A DNA stretch of 64,000 bases from Chryseolinea serpens. Lineage in GTDB: Bacteria > Bacteroidota > Bacteroidia > Cytophagales > Cyclobacteriaceae. Location: assembly GCF_900129725.1 (NCBI RefSeq), contig NZ_FQWQ01000007.1, forward strand, positions 1-64,000, given 5' to 3'. The notes beneath the pieces were generated by a model. It searched no databases, was not told the origin of the DNA, and saw nothing but the letters and a program-made list of their open reading frames with translations. Below, one piece after another: positions 1 through 9,654 of the stretch (its first letter is position 1; every line of letters begins with the position of its first letter). A program made the translations under genes and the position numbers.

Positions 1-95
1 GGTCAATTTGCCCCGGAAAACGGTGGTCACTTTGCCCCGAAATCAGGTGGTCACTTTCATCCGGAAATTGGTGGTCACGTTACTCGGAATCTCCA
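1..95. repeat. Four 24-bp tandem repeats, probable IS21-like element end
   Basis: GGTCA(A/C) recurs at positions 1, 25, 49 and 73, a strict 24-bp period. Each copy continues into a degenerate TTTGCCCCGGAAA-type core, and the last copy is the most decayed. IS21-family elements carry arrays of short repeats of this kind at their termini, and similar arrays of GGTCA-TTT-CCGGAA units flank istA/istB pairs in Bacteroidota. No transposase is visible because the window starts here, so the body would lie to the left. It could also be an orphan end left by an old insertion. From 96 to 412 I see nothing beyond an AT-rich leader for the next gene. Confidence 0.5.
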
Positions 96-412
96 GCCAC
101 CACTGAATTTGAGATTGTCCGCTTAACGGCAAGTATGTCGCGGTTGTAATTAAGCGGTGTAGAACGTAGTTATGCGATTGGGTGGCTTGATACATTTCTG
201 GCACCAAAATTTCCGCTATATTTAAAATATATCTGCTTTTAAATACGGCATCTTAGATGAGAAGGGAACGGCTTGGGGTCTATCCTTTGGGTGGAGTTCT
301 TCGAAAAGGACAAAGGTACAATTATAGTAGAAAGTAAATAGGGAAATGTAGTATGTTCATTAGTGAATCCGAAAGTGTGATCTATAATTAACAAACAAGA
401 AACCCGGAATCT

Positions 413-3400
413 ATGAAGTTCCAACAGTTTCAATTGGTGTGCTCGCTTATTTTATTTTCTTGTAGGATTACGTCAGCGCAGTCCACAGTCGAGAAGGTAA
501 AATTCTCGAGAATTGAAGTGGGTTCTGGGCTTTCCAATTCCAATGTTACTTGTATCCTTCAGGATTCAAAGGGATTTCTTTGGTTCGGTACGCAAGACGG
601 ATTGAATAAGTTTGATGGATATAACTTCAAAGTTTACCGAAATAATCCAGATGACACCTGCAGCTTATTAACAAATGCAATTAACTGCGTTTTTGAGGAC
701 AGCCAAAAAAAAATTTGGGTAAGCACACGCAGTGGTGGCTTACAATATTATGACAATAAACTGGATCGATTTTACAGGATCAGTGAGTTTTCTACGAATG
801 CCCATATCCTTCAAATTACTGAAGATGATAATAATAATCTCTGGATAACAGGCAGCAGATATCTTGATGCTTTTGTAGCACAGCTGGATCGGAGCACTGG
901 GAAATGGAAAAGTTTTATTCTATTCCCATCTAAAGAACCAATTGAATCGCTTCTAAGAGAATCAGAAGATGAATTTTGGATAGGGGTAAGACGGGGAGGA
1001 TTTTTAAAATGGAACAAAAAGGCCAATACTGTTAAACGATATCTGCATGACCCTGAAAATTCAAAAAGCGCAGTCTGTTTTGATATTCACCAAATTCTTA
1101 AGGATACCAAAGGTAACCTCTGGATTGCGTCAAGTGAGGGACTAAGTAAATTTGAAATTAAAAACGAAGAATTTACCAATTTCACGGCAAATCCTTCCAA
1201 TCCTGGAAGTCTTCTTTTTAATCCGATTAGACAAATGGCTTGGGCTAATGGTCATTTATTGCTGACAACAGAAAACGGAGGACTAAGCAGGATGGACACT
1301 ACCACCAATCAGTTCACCAATTTTTTATTTGACAAAAATGATCCGTATTCACTGAGTGATAATTCCGTGTGGTCTGTTTATTGTGATCATCAGAACCGAA
1401 TCTGGACAGGTACTTTTTCAAAGGGATTGTGCGTAATAGACAAATTGCAAAACAAATTTTCTCAACTCGATATCGTCCTCGAAAATGATATAGTAAACGC
1501 TATTTATCAAGATCATAAAGAAAGGCTCTGGATTGGTACTGAAGGAGGTATTGTACTTAAGGATAGGAACAGAGTGAAATATTACAAACATGAGCCTAAT
1601 CAAAAAGGCAGCCTCAGCAGTAATCCAATATTGTCTATCTATGAGGATAGCCAAAATCGAATATGGTTTGGGACATGGGCAGGTGGTCTAAATAGATACG
1701 ATGAAAAAACGGATCGTTTTGTTAGTTATTTACCCAATGAGAAAAACTTAAAGAGTCTTTCTGATCCTAATGTATATTCCATTTGGGAATATTCCAAAAC
1801 AAAGGAATTATTGGTAGGCAGTTATAAAGGGTTAAATATTTTGACAGATGAAAAAAACGGAAGTTTTGAGAGCTATAAAGAGAAGGAGAATGGAGCAAAC
1901 AACTATATCAGAAGTATTTATGAAGATAGTAACGGCAACGTATGGTTGGGCACCATCGAAGAACTCGATTTATTTGATATAAAGAACAAAAAAATCATCC
2001 GTTTCGATTCAAGAACAAATAAGAAAGAAATCAAAACTAGCGAAATCGTAAATTGTATTTTGGAAGATAAAAAAAAGAGGCTCTGGGTTGCAACAACAGC
2101 AGGGCTGGAAATGATCATCGGTAAAAAATTCATTAAACGCTTTACTACTAAAGACGGATTGCCTAATAATATTGTCAATGGCATATTAGAAGACAGCAAA
2201 GGGAATCTCTGGTTGAGCACCACCGAAGGAATCTCCAAATTCAATCCCGACAACAAAACAATTCAGAATTATAATGTAAGTGATGGATTGTATGGCAACG
2301 AATTTAAACCCAATGCCTGTTTCAAAAGCAAAGACGGATTATTTTTTTTCGGAGGTAAAGGCGTAAATGTATTTGATCCTGATAGTATCCAGCAGAATCC
2401 GTATGTCCCGCCTGTTTATATCACTGATTTCAAGATTTTTAATAAATCCGTAACAATAGGGGAAAGGGACTCATTGCTTAAAAGTCATATTGGTGAGACT
2501 CAGGAGATATATCTGCCATACAAGTACAATGTTTTTAGTTTGGAATTTGCAGCTCTTAACTTTTCATCAAGCAACAAAAATAAGTATGCCTTTAAATTGG
2601 AGGGCTTTGAAAGTGATTGGAATTATGTGGAAAATCAGCGTTCAGCTACATTCACTAACCTGGATGCAGGAACGTATACATTCCGAGTTAAGGCAAGCAA
2701 CAACGATGGCCTTTGGAATGAGAAGGGGGCTTCTTTGATCATTCATATTTTACCTCCCTTCTGGAAGACGTCGTGGTTCAGAACGATGGTGGGTCTTTTA
2801 ATGGTAGGTTTAGCTATTGGTTATTATAAAGTAAGAGTACACGCGATCAAACAGCAAAATAAAAAACTTGAAAGCCTTGTCGCAAAAAGGACTGAGGAAC
2901 TTGAACATACAAATGAGGTACTCATTCATCGTGACGAAGAAATTCAGACTCAGAACAATGAGCTTTTTAATCAACGAGAAGAACTAGCATCTCAAAATGA
3001 GCAACTTCAATCCGCACGACAAGTTATCGAAAAGCAGAATAATGAAATTATACTTCGTAACGAATCTCTAGAGGAAGAGATAAAGGACAGGACTAAAGAT
3101 TTGGTGGGATATAATCAGCAGCTGGAACAGTTTGCTTTTATCACCGCCCATAACCTCCGTGCGCCGGTTGCACGCATTTTAGGCTTGGGCAATGTTTTGG
3201 AATTTGCATGTAAGAGTTATGACGACGAGAGATTGATTACCGGCAAGCTCATTTTTGCAACAAAGGAATTAGACACTGTAGTAAAAGATTTGGGTGCCAT
3301 TTTGGAGTTGAGGAAAAATAACACATCCCTCATCACAGAGGTAAGTCTGCAGGAAGAGTTGAGATTGGTAAAAGAGAATTTAGAAAAAGAAATTTTGGAA

Positions 3401-3793
3401 ACTAATGCAGAGATCAAAGAGGAATTTTCAAAGGCACCTTTGCTTCGTACTTTAAAACCTTACCTGGATAGTATCCTTATTAATTTAATTGGTAATGCTA
3501 TTAAATATCGGCACCTGGATAGACGACCGCTGATTCAGATTAAATCAGAAGTTGTTGAAAATCAAATTTGTCTAACAGTAAGCGATAATGGTATAGGTAT
3601 GGATCTGTCGGCCTACAGGGAAAAATTATTCACTTTGTACGGCCGTTTTCATGATCATGTGGAGGGCAAGGGCATGGGGCTTTATCTGGTAAAGACTCAA
3701 GTAGCCGCGTTAGGCGGAAAAATAGAAGTTGAAAGTGAAGTAGACTGCGGAACGACTTTCAGGATTTTCTTTCTAAATCGAAATCTGGGGTAG
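413..3793 (+). CDS. Two-component sensor histidine kinase with reg_prop beta-propeller
   Basis: Periplasm-sensing histidine kinase of 1126 aa. A signal peptide (about residues 1-23, ending TSAQ) is followed by a long array of two-component-propeller repeats, recognisable as recurring 'D.NNLWITG/GLSKF' blades to about residue 660. Then comes a Y_Y_Y domain (about 690-780), one transmembrane helix (about 790-807), a glutamine/glutamate-rich coiled coil (about 815-900), a HisKA domain with the phospho-acceptor His near residue 913 (ITAHNLRAP) and an HATPase domain with N box (NLIGNAIKY), DNGIGM and GKGMGL loops. Bacteroidota hybrid regulators with this sensor usually continue into receiver and AraC domains; this one stops after the kinase, so its output protein must be encoded elsewhere. 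No response regulator adjoins it. The ligand is unknown; the architecture often senses polysaccharide fragments. Confidence 0.9.
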   Translation: MKFQQFQLVCSLILFSCRITSAQSTVEKVKFSRIEVGSGLSNSNVTCILQDSKGFLWFGTQDGLNKFDGYNFKVYRNNPDDTCSLLTNAINCVFEDSQKKIWVSTRSGGLQYYDNKLDRFYRISEFSTNAHILQITEDDNNNLWITGSRYLDAFVAQLDRSTGKWKSFILFPSKEPIESLLRESEDEFWIGVRRGGFLKWNKKANTVKRYLHDPENSKSAVCFDIHQILKDTKGNLWIASSEGLSKFEIKNEEFTNFTANPSNPGSLLFNPIRQMAWANGHLLLTTENGGLSRMDTTTNQFTNFLFDKNDPYSLSDNSVWSVYCDHQNRIWTGTFSKGLCVIDKLQNKFSQLDIVLENDIVNAIYQDHKERLWIGTEGGIVLKDRNRVKYYKHEPNQKGSLSSNPILSIYEDSQNRIWFGTWAGGLNRYDEKTDRFVSYLPNEKNLKSLSDPNVYSIWEYSKTKELLVGSYKGLNILTDEKNGSFESYKEKENGANNYIRSIYEDSNGNVWLGTIEELDLFDIKNKKIIRFDSRTNKKEIKTSEIVNCILEDKKKRLWVATTAGLEMIIGKKFIKRFTTKDGLPNNIVNGILEDSKGNLWLSTTEGISKFNPDNKTIQNYNVSDGLYGNEFKPNACFKSKDGLFFFGGKGVNVFDPDSIQQNPYVPPVYITDFKIFNKSVTIGERDSLLKSHIGETQEIYLPYKYNVFSLEFAALNFSSSNKNKYAFKLEGFESDWNYVENQRSATFTNLDAGTYTFRVKASNNDGLWNEKGASLIIHILPPFWKTSWFRTMVGLLMVGLAIGYYKVRVHAIKQQNKKLESLVAKRTEELEHTNEVLIHRDEEIQTQNNELFNQREELASQNEQLQSARQVIEKQNNEIILRNESLEEEIKDRTKDLVGYNQQLEQFAFITAHNLRAPVARILGLGNVLEFACKSYDDERLITGKLIFATKELDTVVKDLGAILELRKNNTSLITEVSLQEELRLVKENLEKEILETNAEIKEEFSKAPLLRTLKPYLDSILINLIGNAIKYRHLDRRPLIQIKSEVVENQICLTVSDNGIGMDLSAYREKLFTLYGRFHDHVEGKGMGLYLVKTQVAALGGKIEVESEVDCGTTFRIFFLNRNLG

Positions 3794-3870
3794 ATGAACC
3801 ATACTATCTTGCTGAACCGAGTACTTAACTAAAAGAGTGATCGACCCTGAGGCTTGGGATAGTGACAAGG

Positions 3871-4001
3871 AAAAAGTTGTCGACACCCACCCAGGCTTTT
3901 ATCGCGGTGGTAGCGGCGCTGATGCTCACGCTGGCCACCATCGGCTTCCAGCCCATCAAGGCCGCCATGCCAGTCCGGCGACAAGTTTGAAGTCGGAGTA
4001 A
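3871..4001 (+). pseudogene. Remnant: C-terminal tail of an FtsX/MacB-type ABC permease, frameshifted
   Basis: The + strand encodes a hydrophobic segment (TPTQAFIAVVAALMLTLATI) leading into GFQPIKAAM. This resembles the last membrane helix and the following motif of Bacteroidota FtsX-like permeases, which end in an 'NPxxSLKSE' tail. Here the tail ATSLKSE and a stop are present but in another frame, so one frameshift separates helix and tail. Nothing of the roughly 700 upstream residues survives. I infer a deletion scar. The rest of the gap 3794-4173 shows no gene. The assignment is by family memory, without a search. Confidence 0.55.
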
Positions 4002-4173
4002 CACATATAATCTTCCTTGCAGATATAGATCAGATTCCCAAAATTACACTAATATTAGTCCTGTCATCCTGGTTAGTGAGATTATTTGGTGACCTACAAC
4101 CTATGATTACTTTTATCCTCGTTACTATCTTGTAAAAAATGACTACTTACCGAAACGCAAAAAAAATTCAAAC

Positions 4174-4611
4174 ATGACAACCATTGATTCTTCAATATTT
4201 ATTGAGACAACTTTCAAGAGCCCTGTAGAAAAAATATGGGAAGCCTGGACAAACCCAAACCTAATAATGAAATGGTTTGGATCCGATCCGAAAGGAAAAG
4301 GCTTGAGCGCTAAGCTTGATGTGCGAGTAGGAGGCTACTTTGAAATAACATTTCAAGACTCCGATCTGACAGAGCATACGTGCAGTGGAATTTATGACGA
4401 GGTACAAGTTTTAAATAAATTAACTTTTAGTTGGCGATGGAAAAATGAACCAGGTGACGAGTCTTTTGTCGTTTTGTCACTAGCTCCAGAGGGCAAATCA
4501 ACGAGAATGCAGTTCCAGCATAAGAATCTCAGTAGTGGTTCAAAACACGACTATGCAAAGGGATGGCAAAATACATTTTCAAAACCTGAAAGCCTGGTAG
4601 AGGCGGGATGA
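4174..4611 (+). CDS. AHSA1/SRPBCC-fold protein
   Basis: Protein of 145 aa of the START-like AHSA1 (activator of Hsp90 ATPase homologue) family. The usual landmarks are in order: 'ETTFKSPVEKIWEAWTNPN', then 'KWFG', 'VGGYFEITF', the 'LTFSWRW' strand and the C-terminal helix beginning 'HDYAKGWQNTF'. Members are small hydrophobic-ligand-binding proteins, and function is rarely known. The C-terminal helix ends with a slightly unusual KPESLVEAG, but the length is normal. It stands alone, with a pseudogene scar upstream and an empty stretch downstream. Confidence 0.85.
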   Translation: MTTIDSSIFIETTFKSPVEKIWEAWTNPNLIMKWFGSDPKGKGLSAKLDVRVGGYFEITFQDSDLTEHTCSGIYDEVQVLNKLTFSWRWKNEPGDESFVVLSLAPEGKSTRMQFQHKNLSSGSKHDYAKGWQNTFSKPESLVEAG

Positions 4612-5125
4612 TCCAGATAAGCATTATTGTGGAAGACAGGTGTATGAGGTGATACGCCTATATGAAAGCCGGGAGTGGTCAATGCGGTGACAAATAACCA
4701 GACAGATAGATAAAGCCCATACTTTTCGGGACGGTTTCCATAAGCCACAATGCCTCATTAATGTGACTCCTGCAGGTATATTTTTCTAAAATGCTGTAGG
4801 TGGAGATTCCAACCCCTTGATCACTTTATTCCGTGAGGGCGTTATCACCGCGAGGTATGCAAGCATAGGCTGGCTTTTATTTGACATAAGTTCAAGTAAT
4901 CAAAATCAAAGGTGGTCAGTTCTTCACGGAATGGATTGTCTGGCAGCACGGAATGTTGCGTTCATGGGCCCTCGAAAATAAAATGTCAACTGCTTCGCAA
5001 TCCCCAAGATGCGAATAAAATGTCGGTGGCATAATCAGGCGTGTAAATTCATCTCCATGTTATGATCGGAATTGCCTCAAATGAGAGCAGATAGCCAGTA
5101 CCCAGTGCATGCAGGACTACAAGCA
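4612..5125. other. Intergenic stretch with no recognisable gene
   Basis: About 510 bases between the AHSA1-like gene and the end of the convergent serine hydrolase. Reading frames on both strands are short and look random in composition. I found no RNA motif, strong terminator or repeat. Confidence 0.5.
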
Positions 5126-6931
5126 CTATTGGAATATACAGCTGGTTTTTGGCAAATGTCTGTTTCGGTAAATAGCAACCCCTGACATCATGACGGTTGG
5201 TATTATCAAAACGGATATTAAAGTGATGGCGAATGATATCGCACTTGGAGCGGCTATGTTGTTATCGTAGTCAGCAAAGCCAAGCTTCAACATTATTAAA
5301 AGTGCGAGATACAAGGCTGATGTGAGGGTGGGAAAATTATAGACGCTAAATGACTTGCCAGATCCAGTTGATTTAAAGAAGTGCAGAAAGCGGTGGCAGA
5401 CCCAAAATACGATACTTGCTAGTCCGGAAATAATCCACAAAACAAGAAGCGTTAACTGTATGACAACGACACTTCCAGGTATTTTTTTCATCACAAGATT
5501 GTCAAAATAAAGCACCTGTCCAGCCAGTGGATCAATGATTTTGACCATACCGACCTTGCTGGTACCTGCTACTACGAATGTTGAGTCGGAACTTGCTAGA
5601 TATTTTTGTTTTTGTTCCGGCGTGAATATCCAGGACTTTGTTACGACGTTTTCAACGCGTTCCACTCGTTCAATTCCTATTAGATAATCCATAAAAAGCA
5701 TGCTTTGATTTCTCGGATTGATGGACACGTAATAACCATCGTCAAATGTGAATATTGTATTAGGTGGGGTAAAAGTGGACGTACTATCTTTCCTAAGCGA
5801 GCCGACTTCAAAATCCCGAATTAACTGCGAAATTCTAACGAATGCCTCTGGTTTCGAGGCATTGATGAAGATAACATGTCCAATGCCATGCTCAGGCAGA
5901 TAGGCTACTTCACAGAGACCACCATCCAACGTGCCGCCATGGCCATGGTATACAAACCCCTTATATAAAGTTGTTTCGTTACCAAGGCCATAGCCCAACT
6001 GCAATCCTACACGCGCAGCAGCCGTTCCTTGTGGCACTTCCATTTTCCTAACTACTTCGTCAGACAGCAACTCATCGCCTTTAAAAGTGCCTCTATTGAG
6101 AAGGAATTCGATCAAGTTCGCCATATCGTTGGGTGTCGAATTCATTGCACCTGCCGCCCGATAAATGACGTTTCGGTAAGGAAGTACACGGAGGTTTCGG
6201 TCGTACTGAACAGCCGCATATTGCCTAAAGAGGATGTCATTATAAAATGTCGTCCTTGTCATCCTTAAGGGCTGTAGAATTTTCAGAGTAGCATACTCTT
6301 CAAAGGTTACCCCGGAAATTTTTTCAACCAGATAGGCCGCCACTCCATAGCCGGAGTTTGAATATGCTTTTCTTGTTCCCGGAACCCAGCGACACACCCG
6401 CGAGTGGGGATGAAAGTCAAGTGCAATTTTCAACGGGATGGGAACTGAATCGTTATGTGCGATTTCTGGTGAATGGATGTCGTCCCACCCGGTAGTATGA
6501 CTTAATAAATGAATAATCTTCACCGGATTCGAATTCTCCCATGCATTCTGAAACTTGACCTCGGGAGCAATGCTGTGTAGCTCATCCTGTAGACTCAACT
6601 TTCCTTCGCGCTCAAGTTCAAGAACACAAAGTGTAGTGATCATTTTAGACACGGAGGCGCAACGAAAAATCGTGCCTTCGTTGGCATCGATATTTTTCCC
6701 GACATCAGCTTTTCCGAATCCCTGCGAGAATATTTTTCCCGATCTTGTAACAATAGCTATTCCGCCTCCCGGTGTTCCGGTTTCTTTCAGGATTGTCGAG
6801 ATTTCTACTTTAAGCTGTTGTAGTTTACTATCGGGAGTGGGCTCGAGTCGTTGTCCGTGCAGCGTTGTTATTTGCCATAGATTGAAAAAAAGTAGGAATA
6901 TTACCGGTAAGAGCACAACCTTTCGTATCAT
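5126..6931 (-). CDS. Secreted serine hydrolase, class C beta-lactamase/PBP4* family
   Basis: Protein of 601 aa with a signal peptide (about 1-26, ending LHGQ). The beta-lactamase-like domain shows the serine motif S-x-x-K (CASVSKMI, about residue 95), the tyrosine motif YSNSG (Y-x-N) and a late HGHGG corresponding to the H/K-x-G motif. About 130 C-terminal residues hold a linker and several hydrophobic helices, as in membrane-anchored members. The fold serves esterases, D-aminopeptidases and PBP-like proteins; true beta-lactamase activity cannot be inferred. It is monocistronic, and the 395 bases upstream (6932-7326) contain nothing I recognise. Confidence 0.88.
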   Translation of the reverse strand: MIRKVVLLPVIFLLFFNLWQITTLHGQRLEPTPDSKLQQLKVEISTILKETGTPGGGIAIVTRSGKIFSQGFGKADVGKNIDANEGTIFRCASVSKMITTLCVLELEREGKLSLQDELHSIAPEVKFQNAWENSNPVKIIHLLSHTTGWDDIHSPEIAHNDSVPIPLKIALDFHPHSRVCRWVPGTRKAYSNSGYGVAAYLVEKISGVTFEEYATLKILQPLRMTRTTFYNDILFRQYAAVQYDRNLRVLPYRNVIYRAAGAMNSTPNDMANLIEFLLNRGTFKGDELLSDEVVRKMEVPQGTAAARVGLQLGYGLGNETTLYKGFVYHGHGGTLDGGLCEVAYLPEHGIGHVIFINASKPEAFVRISQLIRDFEVGSLRKDSTSTFTPPNTIFTFDDGYYVSINPRNQSMLFMDYLIGIERVERVENVVTKSWIFTPEQKQKYLASSDSTFVVAGTSKVGMVKIIDPLAGQVLYFDNLVMKKIPGSVVVIQLTLLVLWIISGLASIVFWVCHRFLHFFKSTGSGKSFSVYNFPTLTSALYLALLIMLKLGFADYDNNIAAPSAISFAITLISVLIIPTVMMSGVAIYRNRHLPKTSCIFQ

Positions 6932-7326
6932 ACTGACAAGACGTGGAGAGCCATTAAAATGTTACGATAAAAAACGTTGATTATATCAAGCTGAGTGACA
7001 GGGGAAGTACTCGCGGCGATTCCCGAAATGGAATGGATGATATTGATGGTAGGGATTAGCTAGCGGAGTAGTGGGCGCAAAATCATATGGTCAACTGCCG
7101 GGGAACCCGCGTTTGGATTCGAAGGGAGCTGGCTAACTAACGGGGCCAGCCAAGCGGCTTTTCGGAGCCTTTAATATAGTCAAGACCTCCCTGGACCCAT
7201 TTCTTCTACCTTATCCCTTACAAATCGTGCTACTGTGGTTATAAATGTCCGTGCTACAATTTACAAGGGATAGTGGTAAACCAGTGAGTGCATCCGTAAA
7301 GCGCCAGCCGTTGATAGCTGAAGATT

Positions 7327-7788
7327 CTATTTCAAAGCAGTATTCACTGTTTGACTATCCACGAATTGCTCAAAGCTGATTATTTTGCCATCCTTCAATT
7401 TCCAAAGGTGCGCTACCCTGGCTTGAATTGGTTTGCCAGTTTGTTTATAAATGCCGGAATAGGTTCCATACGCGACCACCTTGTCTCCGTCGGCTACATA
7501 GCCTTCTGGGGTAAATTTGTAGTCAATCCACTCGTTGCCTAAACGACTAAATACGTTCTTGGTTATTTCGTCTAATCCGATGTAGGTGCCAGCATAAGGA
7601 AAACCTTTGGCTTCTGTCCAGGAAATATTTTTTGAAACATGGTTCGCCAGATTTCTACCGTTTTCTTCTGAATTTTTTCCTTCGTAAGTGCTTTTTATGA
7701 TTTCAAGATTTGTCATAGTCGTATGGTTTGAAGAACAGCTTGACAGTGTAACCGTCGCTGCCAAGCTGAGAATCAATTGTTTTACCAT
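7327..7788 (-). CDS. SnoaL-like/NTF2-fold lipoprotein
   Basis: Protein of 153 aa. The N-terminus MVKQLILSLAATVTLSSC is a lipoprotein signal with the acceptor Cys in 'LSSC'. The mature part has the SnoaL-like pattern: an N-terminal helix, 'GYVADGDKVVAYGTYSG' and 'RVAHLWKLKDGKIISFEQFVDS'. This cone-shaped fold is used by isomerases and by many small-molecule binders; the substrate is unknown. Its start overlaps the end of the MBL-fold gene by 7 bases, so the two are translationally coupled and probably act together in the envelope. Confidence 0.8.
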   Translation of the reverse strand: MVKQLILSLAATVTLSSCSSNHTTMTNLEIIKSTYEGKNSEENGRNLANHVSKNISWTEAKGFPYAGTYIGLDEITKNVFSRLGNEWIDYKFTPEGYVADGDKVVAYGTYSGIYKQTGKPIQARVAHLWKLKDGKIISFEQFVDSQTVNTALK

Positions 7789-8678
7789 TTCATTTCCCCT
7801 GTGTTTACTTTCGCGCCTATCTGCAAGGCGATTTCAAAAGTTAGCGTAGGATATTTCGCTTTCAACGCGGCGATTAGGGATTCTGAAGTTTTATTCGTTT
7901 TCAAAGCCTCTTCATAAAATTGGAGATAACGCTTTGTGTGTCTTACTGCCGATAGATCAAATGCCGATTCAGATTTGGCATGGGCAGGAATTACGATAAC
8001 GGGATGCAATGATTCAATTTTATCCAGTACTGAAATCCACGTATTGCGCGCTTCTGTGCTTTGAGCATCGGCCATCCATAAGTGGAAGGTATTGCCAAAA
8101 ACATTAATGCCACCTATTACCGCTTTTATGGAGGGAATCCATACGAAGGTTTTTGTCGGAAACTCTTCCAAACCGGCCACCTCTATTTTTTGACCTTCCA
8201 ATTGAATGCTATTTCCTGGCAGTACCTGGGGTAAAACGGCGTTGGAGGTTATAGCTTTACCCAACCGGCCGCCCCAAACATCTAGTTTCTTTTGGGCAGT
8301 GGCTTTAATGTGTTCTATTGTTGCAGGTGACGCATAGGCGGTTACTTCCGGAAAATATCTTTTGAATACTTCCAGTCCGAAGTAAAAATCGGGGTCACCA
8401 TGACTTACATAGATAGTTGTAAGTTTTTTGCCAGAGTTCTTAATTTTTTGAGCCACAGTCTCTGCATCCGCCAAAGTGAATTGGGCATCAATGAGTACAG
8501 CCTCCGTTTTGCCAGAAATGATTACTGACGCGACGCCAAAACTGTTTTCCGAGGCATTGAATACGTCGAGTGTTAATGTTTCTGTTTCGATTCTTTTGAA
8601 ATTTTGAGCTTGTGTTTCCATATTCGATGAAATTAGGATTGCTAATAAAAAGGCAAAAATTGGTTTCATTTTTGTCAT
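7782..8678 (-). CDS. Exported MBL-fold metallo-hydrolase
   Basis: MBL-fold protein, about 298 aa from the preferred start ATG at 8678 (MTKMKPIFAF...), with a signal peptide ending TQAQ. A longer frame begins at 8741, but that codon lies inside the palindrome at 8727-8742, so it is unlikely to be the start. The metal-binding motif is altered: instead of HxHxDH there is 'SHGDPDFYFG', retaining one His and the Asp pair. A downstream His (PAHAK) is present. The odd first motif is typical of a subgroup annotated as MBL-fold with unknown substrate. It forms an operon with the SnoaL-like gene and is probably controlled by the Crp/Fnr-type regulator encoded just upstream. Confidence 0.8.
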   Translation of the reverse strand: MTKMKPIFAFLLAILISSNMETQAQNFKRIETETLTLDVFNASENSFGVASVIISGKTEAVLIDAQFTLADAETVAQKIKNSGKKLTTIYVSHGDPDFYFGLEVFKRYFPEVTAYASPATIEHIKATAQKKLDVWGGRLGKAITSNAVLPQVLPGNSIQLEGQKIEVAGLEEFPTKTFVWIPSIKAVIGGINVFGNTFHLWMADAQSTEARNTWISVLDKIESLHPVIVIPAHAKSESAFDLSAVRHTKRYLQFYEEALKTNKTSESLIAALKAKYPTLTFEIALQIGAKVNTGEMKW

Positions 8679-8726
8679 GGTAAGATGATGACGATGCAAA
8701 GGTGACATCATCCAATCCCCAGGAAC

Positions 8727-8742
8727 ATTGAACAAGTTCAAT
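8727..8742. promoter_or_regulatory. Probable Crp/Fnr operator in front of the MBL-fold gene
   Basis: ATTGAACAAGTTCAAT, a near-perfect palindrome fitting the FNR-type pattern TTGA-N6-TCAA. It differs from the site at 9445-9460 only in the central dinucleotide. On the minus strand a -7-like CACCTTTG follows at about 8700, which puts the operator centre near -45, a normal position for a Crp-type activator. Confidence 0.6.
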
Positions 8743-8757
8743 AAATGAAAGGCGGAA

Positions 8758-9339
8758 TTACTTTTTTATGGAAAGCTTCTTCCTGATTTTACTCAGAAAT
8801 TCGTGACTGATGCCTAAATACGCTGCAATCTGGATATTGGAAAGCCGTTGAGCCAACGAGGAATATTTCTCGGAAAAATCGATGTAACGTTGATCTGCAG
8901 TTTTGCCCAAGTAGTCAATCATTCGCCTTTGCAGGGCTACATGTGTTTTTTGGGTCATAATCCTGAATAGCTTTTCTATGGCGGGAATACTTTCGTAGGC
9001 AAGGTCTTTATCTTGTTTCGAGATCAATAATATTTCACTGTCTTCAAGAGCTTCTATAAATAATTGTGATGGCCTTTGATTGGTAAAACTGTCGATGTCG
9101 GTAATCCACCAATCTTCCATGGCAAAGTAAAGTACTTGCTCAAATCCATTTTGGTCAAGGTGGTAGACTCGAAAGAGGCCTTTCGTCACAAACGCTTCAA
9201 ACGTGCAGGTGTCACCTTCCTGAAGTATGAACTGCTTTTTTCTAACAAATTGAGGCTTAAAGAAATTGCAAAACTGTTCGGTCTCCCTATCCGAGAGGGC
9301 AACATGTTTTGCTATGTTTTGGTGAAGAAGGGTTGTCAT
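8758..9339 (-). CDS. Crp/Fnr family transcriptional regulator
   Basis: Regulator of 193 aa. The N-terminal cyclic-nucleotide-binding beta-roll (about 20-120) contains 'GDTCTFEAFVTKGLFRVY'. The dimerisation helix follows, and the short C-terminal helix-turn-helix reads 'RLSNIQIAAYLGISHEFLSKIRKK'. This is the common Bacteroidota subtype that ends right after the recognition helix. No Fe-S cysteine cluster is present, so it is not an oxygen sensor of the FNR kind. Two TTGA-N6-TCAA palindromes flank it, suggesting autoregulation and control of the downstream MBL-fold operon. The effector is unknown. Confidence 0.87.
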   Translation of the reverse strand: MTTLLHQNIAKHVALSDRETEQFCNFFKPQFVRKKQFILQEGDTCTFEAFVTKGLFRVYHLDQNGFEQVLYFAMEDWWITDIDSFTNQRPSQLFIEALEDSEILLISKQDKDLAYESIPAIEKLFRIMTQKTHVALQRRMIDYLGKTADQRYIDFSEKYSSLAQRLSNIQIAAYLGISHEFLSKIRKKLSIKK

Positions 9340-9444
9340 GTTGGCAATTGATAGTAAGCGCGTTGGGTAAAGGTAACAAAAATGGAAATCGACTAATGTG
9401 AGATAAAACAGGAATTGTTTCTAAATCGGATTATAAGCTCATTT

Positions 9445-9460
9445 ATTGAACTAGTTCAAT
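9445..9460. promoter_or_regulatory. Perfect 16-bp palindrome, probable Crp/Fnr operator
   Basis: ATTGAACTAGTTCAAT is its own reverse complement. It lies in the 315-base gap between the regulator gene (minus) and the dioxygenase (plus) and matches the half-sites of 8727-8742. It could serve either divergent gene. Nothing else was recognised in 9340-9654. Confidence 0.6.
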
Positions 9461-9654
9461 GTTTTTGGCTTGGGTTTGCTGCTTGTTTGTATTGTTTAAA
9501 AAGAAACCAGATATGGGAATATTGGGACGTTATTCGAGCTGCTCCTGAGACTTCTGAGAATTTACATCCGATGTTTTAAGTATTGGTAATCTTATGATGT
9601 TTCGAAAACCCTTACAGGCTATGGTTTAACATATAGACTAGGAAAAAAGTAATT

